From NCBI GenBank assembly GCA_024196135.1, contig JAMQCK010000471.1, positions 1-21,997 of the forward strand: 21,997 bases of DNA, written 5' to 3'. Positions 9,149 through 19,676 of this stretch are shown here, one piece after another. Origin of the DNA: Pleurotus ostreatus/Saccharomyces cerevisiae fusant (lineage: Eukaryota > Opisthokonta). Every line of letters starts with the position of its first letter. The stretch's first letter is position 1. The translations under genes and the position numbers were made by a program. The notes under the pieces are model-generated. The model was not told the origin of the DNA. It searched no databases and was given only the letters and a program-made list of their open reading frames with translations.

Positions 9149-10534
9149 TCAAACCTCTAAGTCTGAAGTCGCGGATTGGAAGATGAAAGTTCAGAGCAAA
9201 GAGCGTACATTCCACGATTCGCATGGCTTGCGAGTTCGGCAAATGCCGAAGTGCGGCGGACGAACCGAGCGCTGTCGTCCTGATTTGTTCAAGCCTGTCG
9301 TCCCCTTCAAGACTGATGGAGACAGAGGTGACTGAAAGGTACCATTATATCCTATCGTAATAACAGAGCGCGAAGTCCGAGGTTGCAGGCCGAGCAGTCG
9401 ATGTACAAATGGTGTTCTGCCAAAAGAAATAACGGTCCCGTCCCCACATCGCGCAATTGCAGCTCCAAACGTCCGAAGGGATGGAATTGCACCCTACCCA
9501 CCGTTCTCACTGTCGAATGGCCATCATATTCTGACAGAGGGGGACGAAAAGTGCTCGGCAATTGCCGACAAGGGCGAGTTCTTCGCTCCGTCTGCCACCC
9601 GTCTTTCCTCCTCTTCCCCGAACTCATGCGCGAAAAAAAATGACACCACACGAGGAGTCCCGTGCTAGTAGAGACCCAACATTGTGTGAAGAAGCTGAGC
9701 AGGTTTCTATAGAAATGCCTATAAGGCAAAAGGTAGAAACTGAGCTTCTCAAATATTCCCGGGGGTTGGATGCGGTTCAAAAAAGCCAACTCTTTTCATA
9801 TCACGGTAGAGCGTAGCTCACAAGTCCTCAATTACGAAGTGTCAGGCGGAACGAGCCCGTATTCTATGAGATATACGTGGTACCTCAACGATCTTCCTGA
9901 CAGGAAGCGCGCAATTGATCTTGCCGCCACTGTGTTATACCTTTCCGGTTACTTTCTGGTCTCATGGAGAGATAGTATGTTTGGACAATCGCTCAGGCTA
10001 GGAGGCAGTAAGAACCAAAATGTGTGACGAGCAGGCCTGTCACGGTCCACGTGCTTTTATCTCCGACGCATGAATCTTCAAACCATCTTGCTTTCGACCA
10101 CATCAGCTTCGTCTGTCGGGGCCATATCCATACCGAATATCTGCTCCACGACTTTATTGTTTCAGTCCTGTGCTCTCGATGCTTCTCATTGATTAACTCT
10201 TGGCGAAGTGGTGTCGTCGGTACAGCGTGTTCGGCGCGGTGGGAACCGCCGGCGTCCCCAAGCCCGCCCCCGTTATCCTAGACGCGCATTCGGTGTCAGT
10301 TGCTCTCCACAAAGGCCTGTGCTGTAACACAGCGCCCTCACACTAACTGTATTGTCCGTCATCCACGGATGTCTAACAGGGTTTCTTCAGAATAACTGCC
10401 TATTGATACGAGAAAGGTTGGGGATGACGCTGGTGCTATGGGGATTGTTTTATCTCACGTCCCGCCATGCACATAAAGGCAGGTGAGCGCGCGAGGCCCC
10501 TCTCTCCCATATTCTGCCCTTCGCCTGCAATCTC
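9149..10534. other. Long intergenic region; right part is the promoter of hydrolase copy 2
   Basis: No gene is supported across 1386 bases. The left part, to about 9990, holds the divergent DUF2408 promoter and a 14-base perfect palindrome at 9555-9568; its open frames show no family resemblance. From about 10000 onward the sequence is related to the upstream region of hydrolase copy 1. Blocks shared exactly with copy 1 are a CACGTG at 10048-10053 and stretches at 10098-10108, 10133-10145, 10322-10338, 10358-10371 and 10383-10395. A TATA-like CATAAA lies at 10472-10477, 58 bases before the ATG, followed by a CT-rich leader. Confidence 0.65.
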
Positions 10535-13028
10535 ATGGCGAAGACTCTATTTTCCGCTTCGCTGGGCGCGGCCCTCGCCCTCCCTTTCGTTCACTTTGTT
10601 GGTGCCGCGAAGACCAACTCGACCATCGAGTGGTCATCGTGCTCTGACTGGAACAAAGGATTTGGGAACTACAGCGATTCTTTCAGGTGCGGTTATTTCG
10701 ACGTGCCGCTCGACTGGGCGGACGAGAGCGTCGGCATGGCGCACATCGCTGTCGTCAAGTATCCCGCCGCGGACAAGGAGAAGAAGGGCACCGTCTTCTT
10801 CAATCCAGGTGCGTTGTTGACGGCCCGTTGCACGCCTCTCTTTCTGATCTGACGCTCGTTAGGCGGACCGGGAGCCTCTGGCGTCGAGTTCCTCATCACA
10901 CACGCAGAGGAAGCCCTCATACCATTCGTCGGTACGGGCTACAACCTTGTGGGCTGGGATCCCCGTGGCACGACTTATTCCACGTAAGTTTGGGCCGCTC
11001 CACCGACGACCTCCGGATTTACAGTATGTCAGGCCCGGCGTTATCTCGTGCTTCAAGACCGAGGAGGAGTACGCGGCGGTCTACAATGGCAGCCTGATCA
11101 AGGACTTCAGCGTTGACCCTACGAACGCGCTTCTGCAACCGGAGGACGTGAAGGCGTTCTACGACCGCATGGACGAGACGGACAAGAGGTTCAAGCAGTA
11201 CGGCGACTTGTGCACGGAGAACGCCGGCGACGTGCTCAAGTATGTCGGCACTGTAGCGACCGTGCGCGATATGGTCGTCATCGCAAACTACTTGGAGCCG
11301 GACCGGAAGCAGATCAACTACTACGGCGCCTCCTACGGCACGATCATTGGCGCTACCTTTGTCAACAGTACGTTGGGCGCTGAACATCGTTCAAAGAAAC
11401 TGACTCATGCCTCACAGTGTTCCCCGATCGCGTCGGCCGTGTTGTCATTGACGGCGTCGTGGGTGAGCTGTTATCTCTGCGAAGATGCCGCACTCGCTCA
11501 TCAACACACCTGACAGACCCTCAATTGTACGCTGGAGCGCCCGGGTACGAGACCATGACCGCCTCTGTCGAGTCACGCGATGCCGCCCTTGCGGGGTTCG
11601 CAAAGGAGTGCGCGAAGGCCGGCAAGCGCTGCGCGCTGCGTCTCAAGGATACCGACACGGGTGACGACATCCTCGATCGCGTCTACAAGACGGTGAAGGT
11701 AGTGGCACTCGCCTCGTAGCTATCTCCAAGCGCTCACCCCCCTTCCGCAGAATCTGTACAAGCTCTACGAGGCCGGCCAGACACCCGAGGGTATCCTCAC
11801 TCCCAGCGCTGTCACCCGCCTCATCCAAGAGGCCCTGTACAAGCCGAACACCTGGGGGGATCTGGCCGCTCAGCTGAAGGCCATCTACGACATCGCGCAG
11901 GGAAACGGCGACTCGGGTTCCGCTCGCCGAATCGTGAAGCGTGAGGACGACGACGACCAGCAGCCCGCTGACATTAGCGACAGCCTCATGGCTATAAGCT
12001 GCGGGGACTCGATCGACGCGGGGAATGCGACTATCCAGAACACGTTCGACGAGATCTTGTTCGTGACGCGCAATGTTTCTCCGCTCTTCGGGCCTTCTTT
12101 CTCTTCGCAAGGGTGCGTCGTCTTGTAAGTCAAGATATCAGGTATCTGACGTCGACGTCTATAGCACCTCTTGCTACGCTTGGCCCGTGCGCGCTGTCGA
12201 GCGCTATGCTGGCCCTTGGAATAACAAGTTGAGCAACCCAATCTTGGTCATTGGTAACCAGGTGCATATTGAGGCTTGACTGCGTCTCCTGGATTATCTG
12301 ACCTCGTCCAGGCCGATCCGGTAACGCCTTTCAAGAATGCGAAGCAGATTGCGGACCAGCTTGGCGATAGTGCTGTCCTCATTGAGCAGAATGGCTACGG
12401 GGTCAGTACAATACTGATGCGAACTCGGAAGAGAGCTGACATTGCGCACCATAGCATGCGTCTATCGCCGAGTTCTCGAAGTGCACGACCGAGATTCTGA
12501 AGGATTACTACGGTTCAGGCAAGGTGGGCGCCCTGTGCTTCATTTCGCGACATAAGTCTAATCAAATCGCAGACTCCAAGCGACGACTCGACGTACTGCT
12601 TTGTCGGAGAGGATAACAAGGTCCTCTTCCCCGCCAACAGCACCGGGAATGATGCCTCATCGAGCGATGGAGTCCCCGTCTCCGACACCAGCATTGATGC
12701 CGACGCCGAAGGCGAGCACCACGATAGCACCCTCCTCAACGCTGTCAGCGACGCTAGCTTGGAAGACGGCGAGAGCGTCGATTATCTGAAGAAAGAGAAG
12801 CAGACGTTCAGGATCATGACCATCGTCTTCGGCTCGCTGTCCGCGATCCTCGGGACTGCGCTCTGCTATTCGATCATCCGCAACTACCGCGAGCAGCGCA
12901 AGTACTCGCGTGTCCAGGCGGCGGACGCTCTGGAGCCTGCGTGGGCGGTTCATCAGTCAACCTTGGTAAACCCGTACGACTCGACTGTCAACCAGCCCAT
13001 GCATGATAAGGCGCCTCGTGGGCTATAA
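10535..13028 (+). CDS. Membrane-anchored alpha/beta-hydrolase, TAP/S33 type, copy 2
   Basis: Complete paralogue of the gene at 1-2048, about 676 residues. Ten exons: 10535-10808, 10863-10983, 11033-11367, 11418-11462, 11517-11698, 11751-12112, 12165-12261, 12312-12401, 12455-12523 and 12573-13028, in frame throughout. An N-terminal signal peptide is followed by the hydrolase fold with NPGGPGASG, the nucleophile GASYG (Ser 232), ADPVTP (Asp 474) and GYG-HAS (His 503). The order Ser...DPVTP...GH matches tripeptidyl aminopeptidase-like S33 enzymes. The C-terminal 150 residues are an acidic Ser/Asp-rich linker, one transmembrane helix (about 604-627, FRIMTIVFGSLSAILG) and a short basic tail RNYREQRK. 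This predicts a type I protein with the catalytic domain outside the cytosol. The intron 12402-12454 is missing in copy 1. The substrate is unknown. Confidence 0.93.
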
Positions 13029-14159
13029 ACCCGGGTGTCTCTACGTTCTGCAACGACCTCGTTGCGATCTAATAGTCACGACTTATCCTTGTCTTCCCCT
13101 TTTTGTCCTTTCTACCCTAGCTCTGTATTATTTATGCACCGGACCAACGATCTTACCGTCAAATTTGCCTGCCAATGTCGTTGTAGTCGAACTCTGCACT
13201 GACACTATCTCTATTTATCTACACGACTAGGCTTTACCTTAATTGCTTGTATTTCCGATGATCACGCTCTTTATGACACCTATCGCTAAATGAACACAGG
13301 ACGAATACTCCGCGGGCCCATACACACCGACACTGGGCATGTTGAGAGGGTCACGGCGAATGCCGGGGAACTTTGATAAACACGGACAAAGTCATTTAGG
13401 AATAATTGCAGCCTGCTCATGACTATCATTGAAATCGTCGGATGATGCCTCCTATCCATCTATTTACTGTGGGTGCTCGGCTCGACGGACGTCGAGGAGT
13501 GAATCTATCATCTCTTACTACCAAGTCCGGATGACTCAAAGGGTCCTACATGGAGTGCGGCACAAACCCGGAAAGTGACCCACCAGAAGGTTTGCAGCGA
13601 CCGTGCAGGATTGGCCGAGGGCACCAGTAGCGAGTTATGCAGTACCCCGCGTACGGTGGCTACGAAGCTATCATGAATAGCGAACTGTAACGTACTGGAC
13701 TCGCTGACACGCCGACTCGGCTGAGAGGGAGACGGTACGCATTCTTTCTATCCAGTCGCGTAAGACATACTCACCAAGAGACAGACGAAGTTGACGAGCC
13801 TACCCGGCGCATGTTTGCATTTATCCGGAGACCCGTTCTTCATGGACGATTTGCAGGGGCTTGTTCTCGAGACCTTCGAATCGGACCGACATCCACTAAT
13901 GGCCCTTTACAAACAATGCAAGCCCTGCCTGAAGGTACTCGGTGTACACGTACGATCTGTGCATCAAGTCGCCAAGTACTCGCTTCGAAGGAGGTGCATG
14001 GGCAACACAACGCTGGCTTCGCGGAGATGATTGCTCGCCGCACACGGCTATGGGATGTGTACTGCTGCGATATATAATGCGCACCGAGATCTCTGCTGGC
14101 TCTCAGCATCTTCTGCTGCATTTGCCTCTGCCTTCACATCCAACTCAACCAGCTACAAC
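13029..14159. other. Intergenic region, no gene seen; TATA box for the FAD oxidoreductase
   Basis: No coding region is supported in these 1131 bases; the open frames are short and unlike known families. The first part should hold the 3' untranslated region of hydrolase copy 2, with an AT-rich stretch near 13120-13260. A TATATAA at 14071-14077 lies 83 bases before the start codon of the rightward oxidoreductase and is its likely TATA box. Confidence 0.55.
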
Positions 14160-15894
14160 ATGTCTTCCGAGCTCCCGCCCTTCCCCTCTGCTTTCAAGGG
14201 TGACATTGTCACCCAGAGCCACCCCGACTACAACAAGGCCATCCGCCGCTGGACCAAGAACGTCGAGCGCCGCGCGAAGGTCGTTGCCTTCATCAAGGAT
14301 GCGGACGACGCCGCGCTGGCCATCGCGTACGCGCGCGAGAACGACCTTCCCATCGGCGTCATGGGCGGCGGCCACAGCGCTGCTGGCGCGTCTTCTGTTG
14401 AGGATGGCCTTATCGTGGACTGCTCGCGCTACCTGAACTACTGCCGCGTCGACGCGGAGAAGAAGATTGGGTACGTCGGCGGCGGCTCGCGCTGGGAGAC
14501 CGTGGACCGCGCCGCGTACAAGTACGGGCTAGCGACCGTGGGAGGAGTGAGCTTTTTGTTGCGATTCTCTCTCGGGTTCTTTTCTGACTGCCACCGCCGT
14601 GTAGACGGTGAACGATGTGAGTGTCACGTAGCAAGCTTTTTACATTGTTGCTCGCGGCTGAGTTGACGATTCGCAGACCGGTGTCGCCGGACTCACCTTG
14701 GGTGGCGGGCTCGGTTACCTCTCCGGCCTGCATGGCCTGGCGCTGGATAATCTGCTGGGTGTTCGTATTCGCTGCCGTCGACTTTCCCGACGTCTGACAC
14801 CCACTCAACAGGCCCATCTGGTCCTCGCTGACGGCAAGCACATCTACACCAGTGCAACTGAGAATGCCGATCTCTTCTTCGGCATCCGCGGCGGCGGCTC
14901 TAACTTCGGCGTCGTTACCGAATTCGTCTTCCAGCTGCACGTCCAGCGACCTATGATCTACGGCGGTATCCTCAAGTTCACGCAAGAGGCGCTGCCAGGA
15001 ATCGTCGCTGCCTCCGCTGACTACTGGGAGGTCCAGGATCCCAGGGCGTGCATGCTGCAGATTTGGGGTACCGATCATGCCGGTGGAGGAAAGGCAGGTT
15101 ATATTTTAAGATGCCTGAGTAAATTGCTGACCCACTGTCGTAGCCTGAAATCAGTTGCACCGTGTTTTATAATGGAACGGAGGCCGAGGGGCGTGCGCAC
15201 TTCAGGAAATTCTTCGACTGTTGTGAGCCTTTTCTATTGCTCCCTTGTGCAGGTATCAATTCGCATTGCAGCACCGGTCCTCGACACTACCAAAGAGATT
15301 CCCTATGAGGAGGCGAACGCTATGACCGTACGAGGGCTTTTGATTCTCCCTCTTTCCATGCTTGATACCTGACAGAATCACATCTTCACCACCGGCCTGT
15401 GCGAGTACCAGAAGGGCGTCGCACACGTCGCGCAAGGCAACCTCGAAGTCGTCGCCCAACTCGTCGACCGCGCCGTCGCCCTCTCCGCCCAACCAGGCCC
15501 AAGCGTCGCCTTCACCATGGGCTTCTTCCCGCGCCGCCCCAAGATCATGCACCCCGCCTCCGACTGCGCCTTCCGCCGCGACCCGCACCCGGACATCAAC
15601 TTCATCGCGACGTGGCACGACGACACGCCCGAGAACTTCGCCGCCGGGCGCGCGAAGGTGTACGAGATGCACGGGCTGGCGACGAAGCTGTACGCGGAGC
15701 ACGGGGACCCAAAGGCGTGGGAGCTGGCGGGGTATGCGAATGTGGACGATGAGGCGGCGTCGAGCGATAGGAGCGTAAGGGAGGCGAAGGCGAAGGCTGC
15801 GTTTGGGGAGGCGTATCCGAAACTGCAGCAGATCAAGAAGAAGTATGATCCCGAGCTCTTTTTCAACCGCTGGTACCCCATCATCCCCGCGTAG
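14160..15894 (+). CDS. FAD-linked oxidoreductase, berberine-bridge-enzyme type
   Basis: Flavoprotein of about 472 residues with an FAD-binding type-4 (PCMH) domain and a BBE-like C-terminus; such enzymes oxidise alcohols, sugars or secondary metabolites using oxygen. Exons: 14160-14546, 14605-14616 (12 bases), 14677-14760, 14812-15093, 15144-15222, 15272-15327 and 15376-15894. The GGGHS motif places the FAD-linking histidine at about 72. The second flavin-linking cysteine of bicovalent members is not seen: the region reads YGLATVGGTVND. GVAGLTLGGGLGYLS and FFGIRGGGSNFGVVTEF are classic FAD-domain motifs, and KYDPELFFNRWYPIIP corresponds to the BBE C-terminal signature. No signal peptide is evident, so it is probably intracellular. 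Intron 15094-15143 fits only as GC-AG. The substrate cannot be predicted. Confidence 0.93.
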
Positions 15895-15987
15895 AGGCGC
15901 GAACTTGAATTACTATGTAGTCAATGAAATGTATATGATCCAGCATCGTAGTGTCGTACAACGAAGCGAAACAGTGATTGTATGTTC

Positions 15988-17986
15988 CTAGCGCTTCTTA
16001 GACGTTTTCTTCTTCGTCGGCTGTGGCGGAGGCAGCTCAACAGAGCCCCCTGCCGCTTCCGCCTCCACCCCGCCTCCCTGCTCGATCTTCGTCTTGGCCT
16101 CAAGGAAGAACATCACATCCCGCAATTGGTCCTCCAAGTCGCGTATCTTCTCCTCGCTCGCCTTCTTCTCCGTCTCGGCCTCCTCCTGCCGCTCTTTCAT
16201 CTTCCCCATGTTCTTTATAAGATTCGCGCTGACTGCGCGCTCCTCTTTCAACTCCTTGTCGAGCTTGCGCGCTAGCTCGGCCATTTTCTCTGCGCGAGTT
16301 TCCGCACGGGCTTTGTCGCGTAGCGCTTCGGCGACCTGCTCGTTCTGCGCACGTGATCGTGCTTCCTTCTCCTCGCGCGCTTCTGCTCGCTGGTTTTCGA
16401 GGTCTCGACTCATCGACTCGATGAGCTTGGTGAGTTGATTGACCTGGTTCTTGAGCTCGGCCTGCTGCTCCTCGTAGTACTCCCGCTGCGAGTCGAGCTG
16501 CGACGTAAGCAGATACGAGTACTCAATGCCGATCGCCTCGATCTTCTCCGCGCTAAGGGCGTCTGCGGCGCTTGGCCCGCCGCCTCCGCCCTCGCGCGAG
16601 CCGCCGACCGAGGCAGCAGCGCTGGGCAGCTCGACGAGCTTGCCGTCCGCGCGGTTCTGGATCAGCCGGTGTACGTATCCGTCGCCTGCGTAGTCCCAGA
16701 CGCGCTGCGTCTCGAGCTCGAGGGCGTAGAGATGGGTCGTGGTCTCATAGTGTGCGTGCGCGTGGCCGCGGCCGTAGCGCCCACAGCCGATGTTGCCGCA
16801 GATGAGGCATATCCAGAGGCTGTTTGTCGAGGAGCATGCGCTGCATCGCGAGAGGGAGGGAGTATCGGATGCGGGAGCGAAGGGGATGCGGCGGGTCGAG
16901 GAGGTGGAGGACGTAGGGTGCGATGAGAGGAGCGTTTGTGAGTAGCGGCAGACGGGACAGCGGCTGTCGCCCCATTTACTGAGACACATGCAGTGGAAGG
17001 TGTGCGAGCAGGGGACGGTGATGAGGCCAGTGACGGCGGAGTCCATCCGCTCTAAGCAAACTGGACATGTTGGCAGCTCGTAGACGGAGGATGCCTCCGT
17101 ACCAAGACGTGCGATAGCCTGAGATATCGAGTCCTCTGCTTCGATTTGTATGGACGAAACGCGGACAACATGGCAAATTTCGGGCTACGAGGGTTATGTC
17201 AGGAGCGATGTGACGTGGGCACAGAGTTCCAGTACCTCCATAGAGTTGAAGGGCTTTCCGTTGTACGCTTCGATAAACTCTGCTGCATCAGATGGCTTTG
17301 AGAACCTGATGACGACGATTGACCTATTTGGCGCTGTATCTCTGCCGCGGAATATAGTGAGTATGGCGTTGCCCCACATCCTGTCAACTGCTTACCTGAT
17401 CATCCTAAGGTGTGATATACCGTCGCCTGCAGGAGCAACAAAGGTCAAGAAGTCGGAAGGAGTCATCCATGCCGGGACGGCCAAGATAGCGAGCGTCACA
17501 CCACCGTCTGCGTCGAGATTCACCTTCCCAGATGAGGCGTGAGGATCGGCCTCAATCTCCTCTGTCGTGCGAGCTTTTGCGGCATCGCGGAAGATATGCA
17601 CTACCCCTTCTGGCAGATTGGTAGAGCCCTCCTTCGTACGACTGTTTGGCACAAAGGAAGCCGTGGCTGTGCCTACACATTTGTCAGCCGTGAATCATTC
17701 TGATTCTGACAATTTGCCACAAACCTTTGTTTTCCTGTCGCGCCTTGCCTGACGATGCTGGATTGCTCATAGTCTCAAAGTCGACCCAGTCAAGCCGGAT
17801 GGGTCCGAGTCGGTAGTCCTTCTTCTCGTAGTTATATATCGCGTTCTTGCGCTTCGTTGGTTTCGGCCTATGTGCAGGCAGATGCTGAAAGAGATTGGTG
17901 GGTACGAAAACGTCCGCAGGGTGGGGATAAGAGGTAGAGAGTTCAACCTTCCGCTGGACGGATATGATGATGTGGTAACTTCGCAT
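15988..17986 (-). CDS. ETP1: BRAP2/Etp1-type RING and UBP zinc-finger protein
   Basis: Probable E3 ubiquitin ligase of about 613 residues, orthologous to human BRAP2 and yeast Etp1. Exons: 17986-17725, 17672-17396, 17341-17236 and 17184-15988. Domains in order: an RNA-recognition-like BRAP2 domain (about 130-230: VPAWMTPSDFLTFVAP, APNRSIVVIRF, EAYNGKPFNSMEPEICHVV); a RING-H2 finger with C255, C258, C274, H276, H279, C282, C291 and C294; a UBP zinc finger (LWICLICGNIGCGRY, VWDYAGDGYVHRL); a long charged coiled coil starting at YSYLLTSQLDSQREYYEE and ending in EEKIRDLEDQLRDVMFFLE; and a lysine-rich tail KKKTSKKR. Family members bind ubiquitin and act in Ras/MAPK signalling (human) or ethanol tolerance (yeast). 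It converges on the FAD oxidoreductase, with 93 bases between the stop codons. Confidence 0.95.
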
Positions 17987-18239
17987 CTCAGGTAGCCCTC
18001 ATGCTAGAGCTGAACTTCGCGTTTCTCAGCAGATGAAGGTTCGAGACAAGCCAATCTCGTGATCGCGAGGCGCAGGTTGCTGGTGACGTCACGGCGCTCA
18101 GTCACGTTCCCGTTATAGGTCCACTCGGAACTATCCATAAATGGGCATAAAGGGCTAGTTTGCCATTGATAGAGATTGTGATTACAGTGGCGAGTTAGAA
18201 ATCGTATATGATATATCATATACGCGAATGAGGGGTCTG
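17987..18239. promoter_or_regulatory. Upstream region of the BRAP2 gene / 3' region of the DHHC gene
   Basis: This 253-base gap separates two tandem leftward genes. It must contain the BRAP2-type promoter and the 3' untranslated region of the palmitoyltransferase. It holds an AT-rich perfect palindrome at 18203-18224. No open frame of interest is present. Confidence 0.5.
18203..18224. repeat. 22-base perfect palindrome
   Basis: The two halves CGTATATGATA and TATCATATACG are exact reverse complements with no spacer. It lies 15 bases beyond the stop codon of the DHHC gene. It could be a protein-binding site, a cruciform-forming sequence or part of a 3'-end signal; the sequence alone does not decide. 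Confidence 0.8.
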
Positions 18240-19676
18240 TTAGTCAGCCCTCTTCTGTAGTTTGGCCAGGATGTCCGGGTTGATTTCTGGCCATAAATAT
18301 TGTGCACTGAACAGGAAGGCGGTCAGAACAGTTGTAGATATAGCAAAGTCCTCAATTACGTACCTGTTCGTGGTGAAAGACTTGCGGCTGATCATGTTCC
18401 AATTCCTTCGTGCACCCAGATCATAAAGTCTGTTGCTGTCGGCACGATCTATGGCGTATACGCCCGGTCGTAGTTCTCCTCTTTGGGCAGGGATACATAT
18501 GTATCGGACAGACTTCGCTCGAAGCATTTCTAGCATGCTACGTCCGCGTAGTATGTTTCGGATGACCATTATGGCCAGACCCTGTTCGACATTGTGAGCA
18601 TAAGGGGGGGGGAGTAGAGAAAATCGCATAACCGCTGGCGCGCACCCATGAAAACAGCGCAAAAAGCACGCCAAAGCCAGCCGTCAACATGAGGCGCAGG
18701 TGCGGTCGCTCGACGAGGCAGCCCGGGTAGCAAGCAGTCAACCGTGCGTCGCTTTGCCTGCGTTGAGCGCGAATGCCCAGAATTCCGCCGATGACATATC
18801 GACCGATGGGTCCGCCGAGAAAAATCCAGGAGCCCCACCAATCCCACCAGACGCTCCTGGCCCAAGTTTCTTGTCGCAAGACTGCGATAGCGGTAGTGGC
18901 GTGTTTAAGCATGACGCGGAGTATAGGCGCCACGGCGCCGCCGACCGCAATGGGAGTGAGCGTGATAAAAAGCAAGAACTGCCTCATCGAATGTCGTGTA
19001 ACGCAGTTACCTAGCTGTGTATGGGTGAGCGTCTGACGCGCCCCTTGGCACTGCTCGACGTACTCACCCAAGGACAATGGTGGTCGAAGTCAATCCTGCA
19101 GACGCCGCACATCGAGCAGTGGTGCGCTCGCGGAGGCTTCCATGCACCCGCGCACTCGTCCTTCGTACAGACTTCCAGATCTCCTTCAATGCTGGCGCAC
19201 TCGTAAGGGACGGTGATGCTGCCCTTGTCAGGAGGGGGGACACGCAGGCAAACGTGCTCGTATCGGCAAAGCGAGACGTATAGGTAGGCGGTCATGCCTA
19301 GCAGTATTGTCACAGACACGGAGTAGAGGGCTGCAAAGATTGAGCCAAAGAGATTCAATTAAGAGGAAGAACCATGGCTACTTGGTACTTACCTCCCGCG
19401 GTGATTCGTCCGTGCAGTCGGACCATCCAGTTCACTATAGGTAACGGGTTTTACCATCTGTCCAAATAATAGGAAACCTCGTCATTCAACTCACCTCCGA
19501 CCTCAAAAAATGCGAGGTACCATCCATAACTGTCTTACGTGTTGAGCAATCGGAGGAGAGGTTTCGTGGTCGGGCCTTCACGGATTGATAACTCACGTCA
19601 GAATAACGGCCACGAGCCCTTGTATGAAGCGCTCGAGAGCTTTGTGGCGGTCTCTCCTGGTTGTTCTCAAGGCCAT
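18240..19676 (-). CDS. DHHC-type protein S-palmitoyltransferase
   Basis: Membrane enzyme that attaches palmitate to cysteines of target proteins, about 357 residues. Exons: 19676-19597, 19529-19495, 19434-19393, 19330-19068, 19014-18646, 18581-18364 and 18306-18240. The start [17 protein letters not shown] precedes a first membrane segment ([19 protein letters not shown]). A second follows ([20 protein letters not shown]), then the cysteine-rich domain with [11 protein letters not shown] and DHHCPW, where Cys 138 is the catalytic residue. The join to LGNCVTRHS restores the usual HCPWxGNCV. Two further hydrophobic stretches ([30 protein letters not shown]) give the expected four-helix layout. 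[11 protein letters not shown] is the conserved region after the last helix. The final 54-base intron (18363-18307) fits GT-AG and also reads through in frame. Which yeast or animal DHHC it corresponds to is not clear. Confidence 0.94.

Noticed and set aside
9352..10027. Open frames in the long intergenic region as possible small genes
   Set aside because: No signal peptide, domain or splice pattern was seen; lengths are what chance gives.
13791..14121. Short open frames upstream of the FAD oxidoreductase
   Set aside because: They overlap each other on both strands, lack family motifs, and the TATA box at 14071 sits within them.
19011..19358. Palmitoyltransferase start at the MNLFGS methionine
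   Set aside because: That segment is intron 19331-19392 read through; splicing from the upstream exons gives another transmembrane helix expected of the family.
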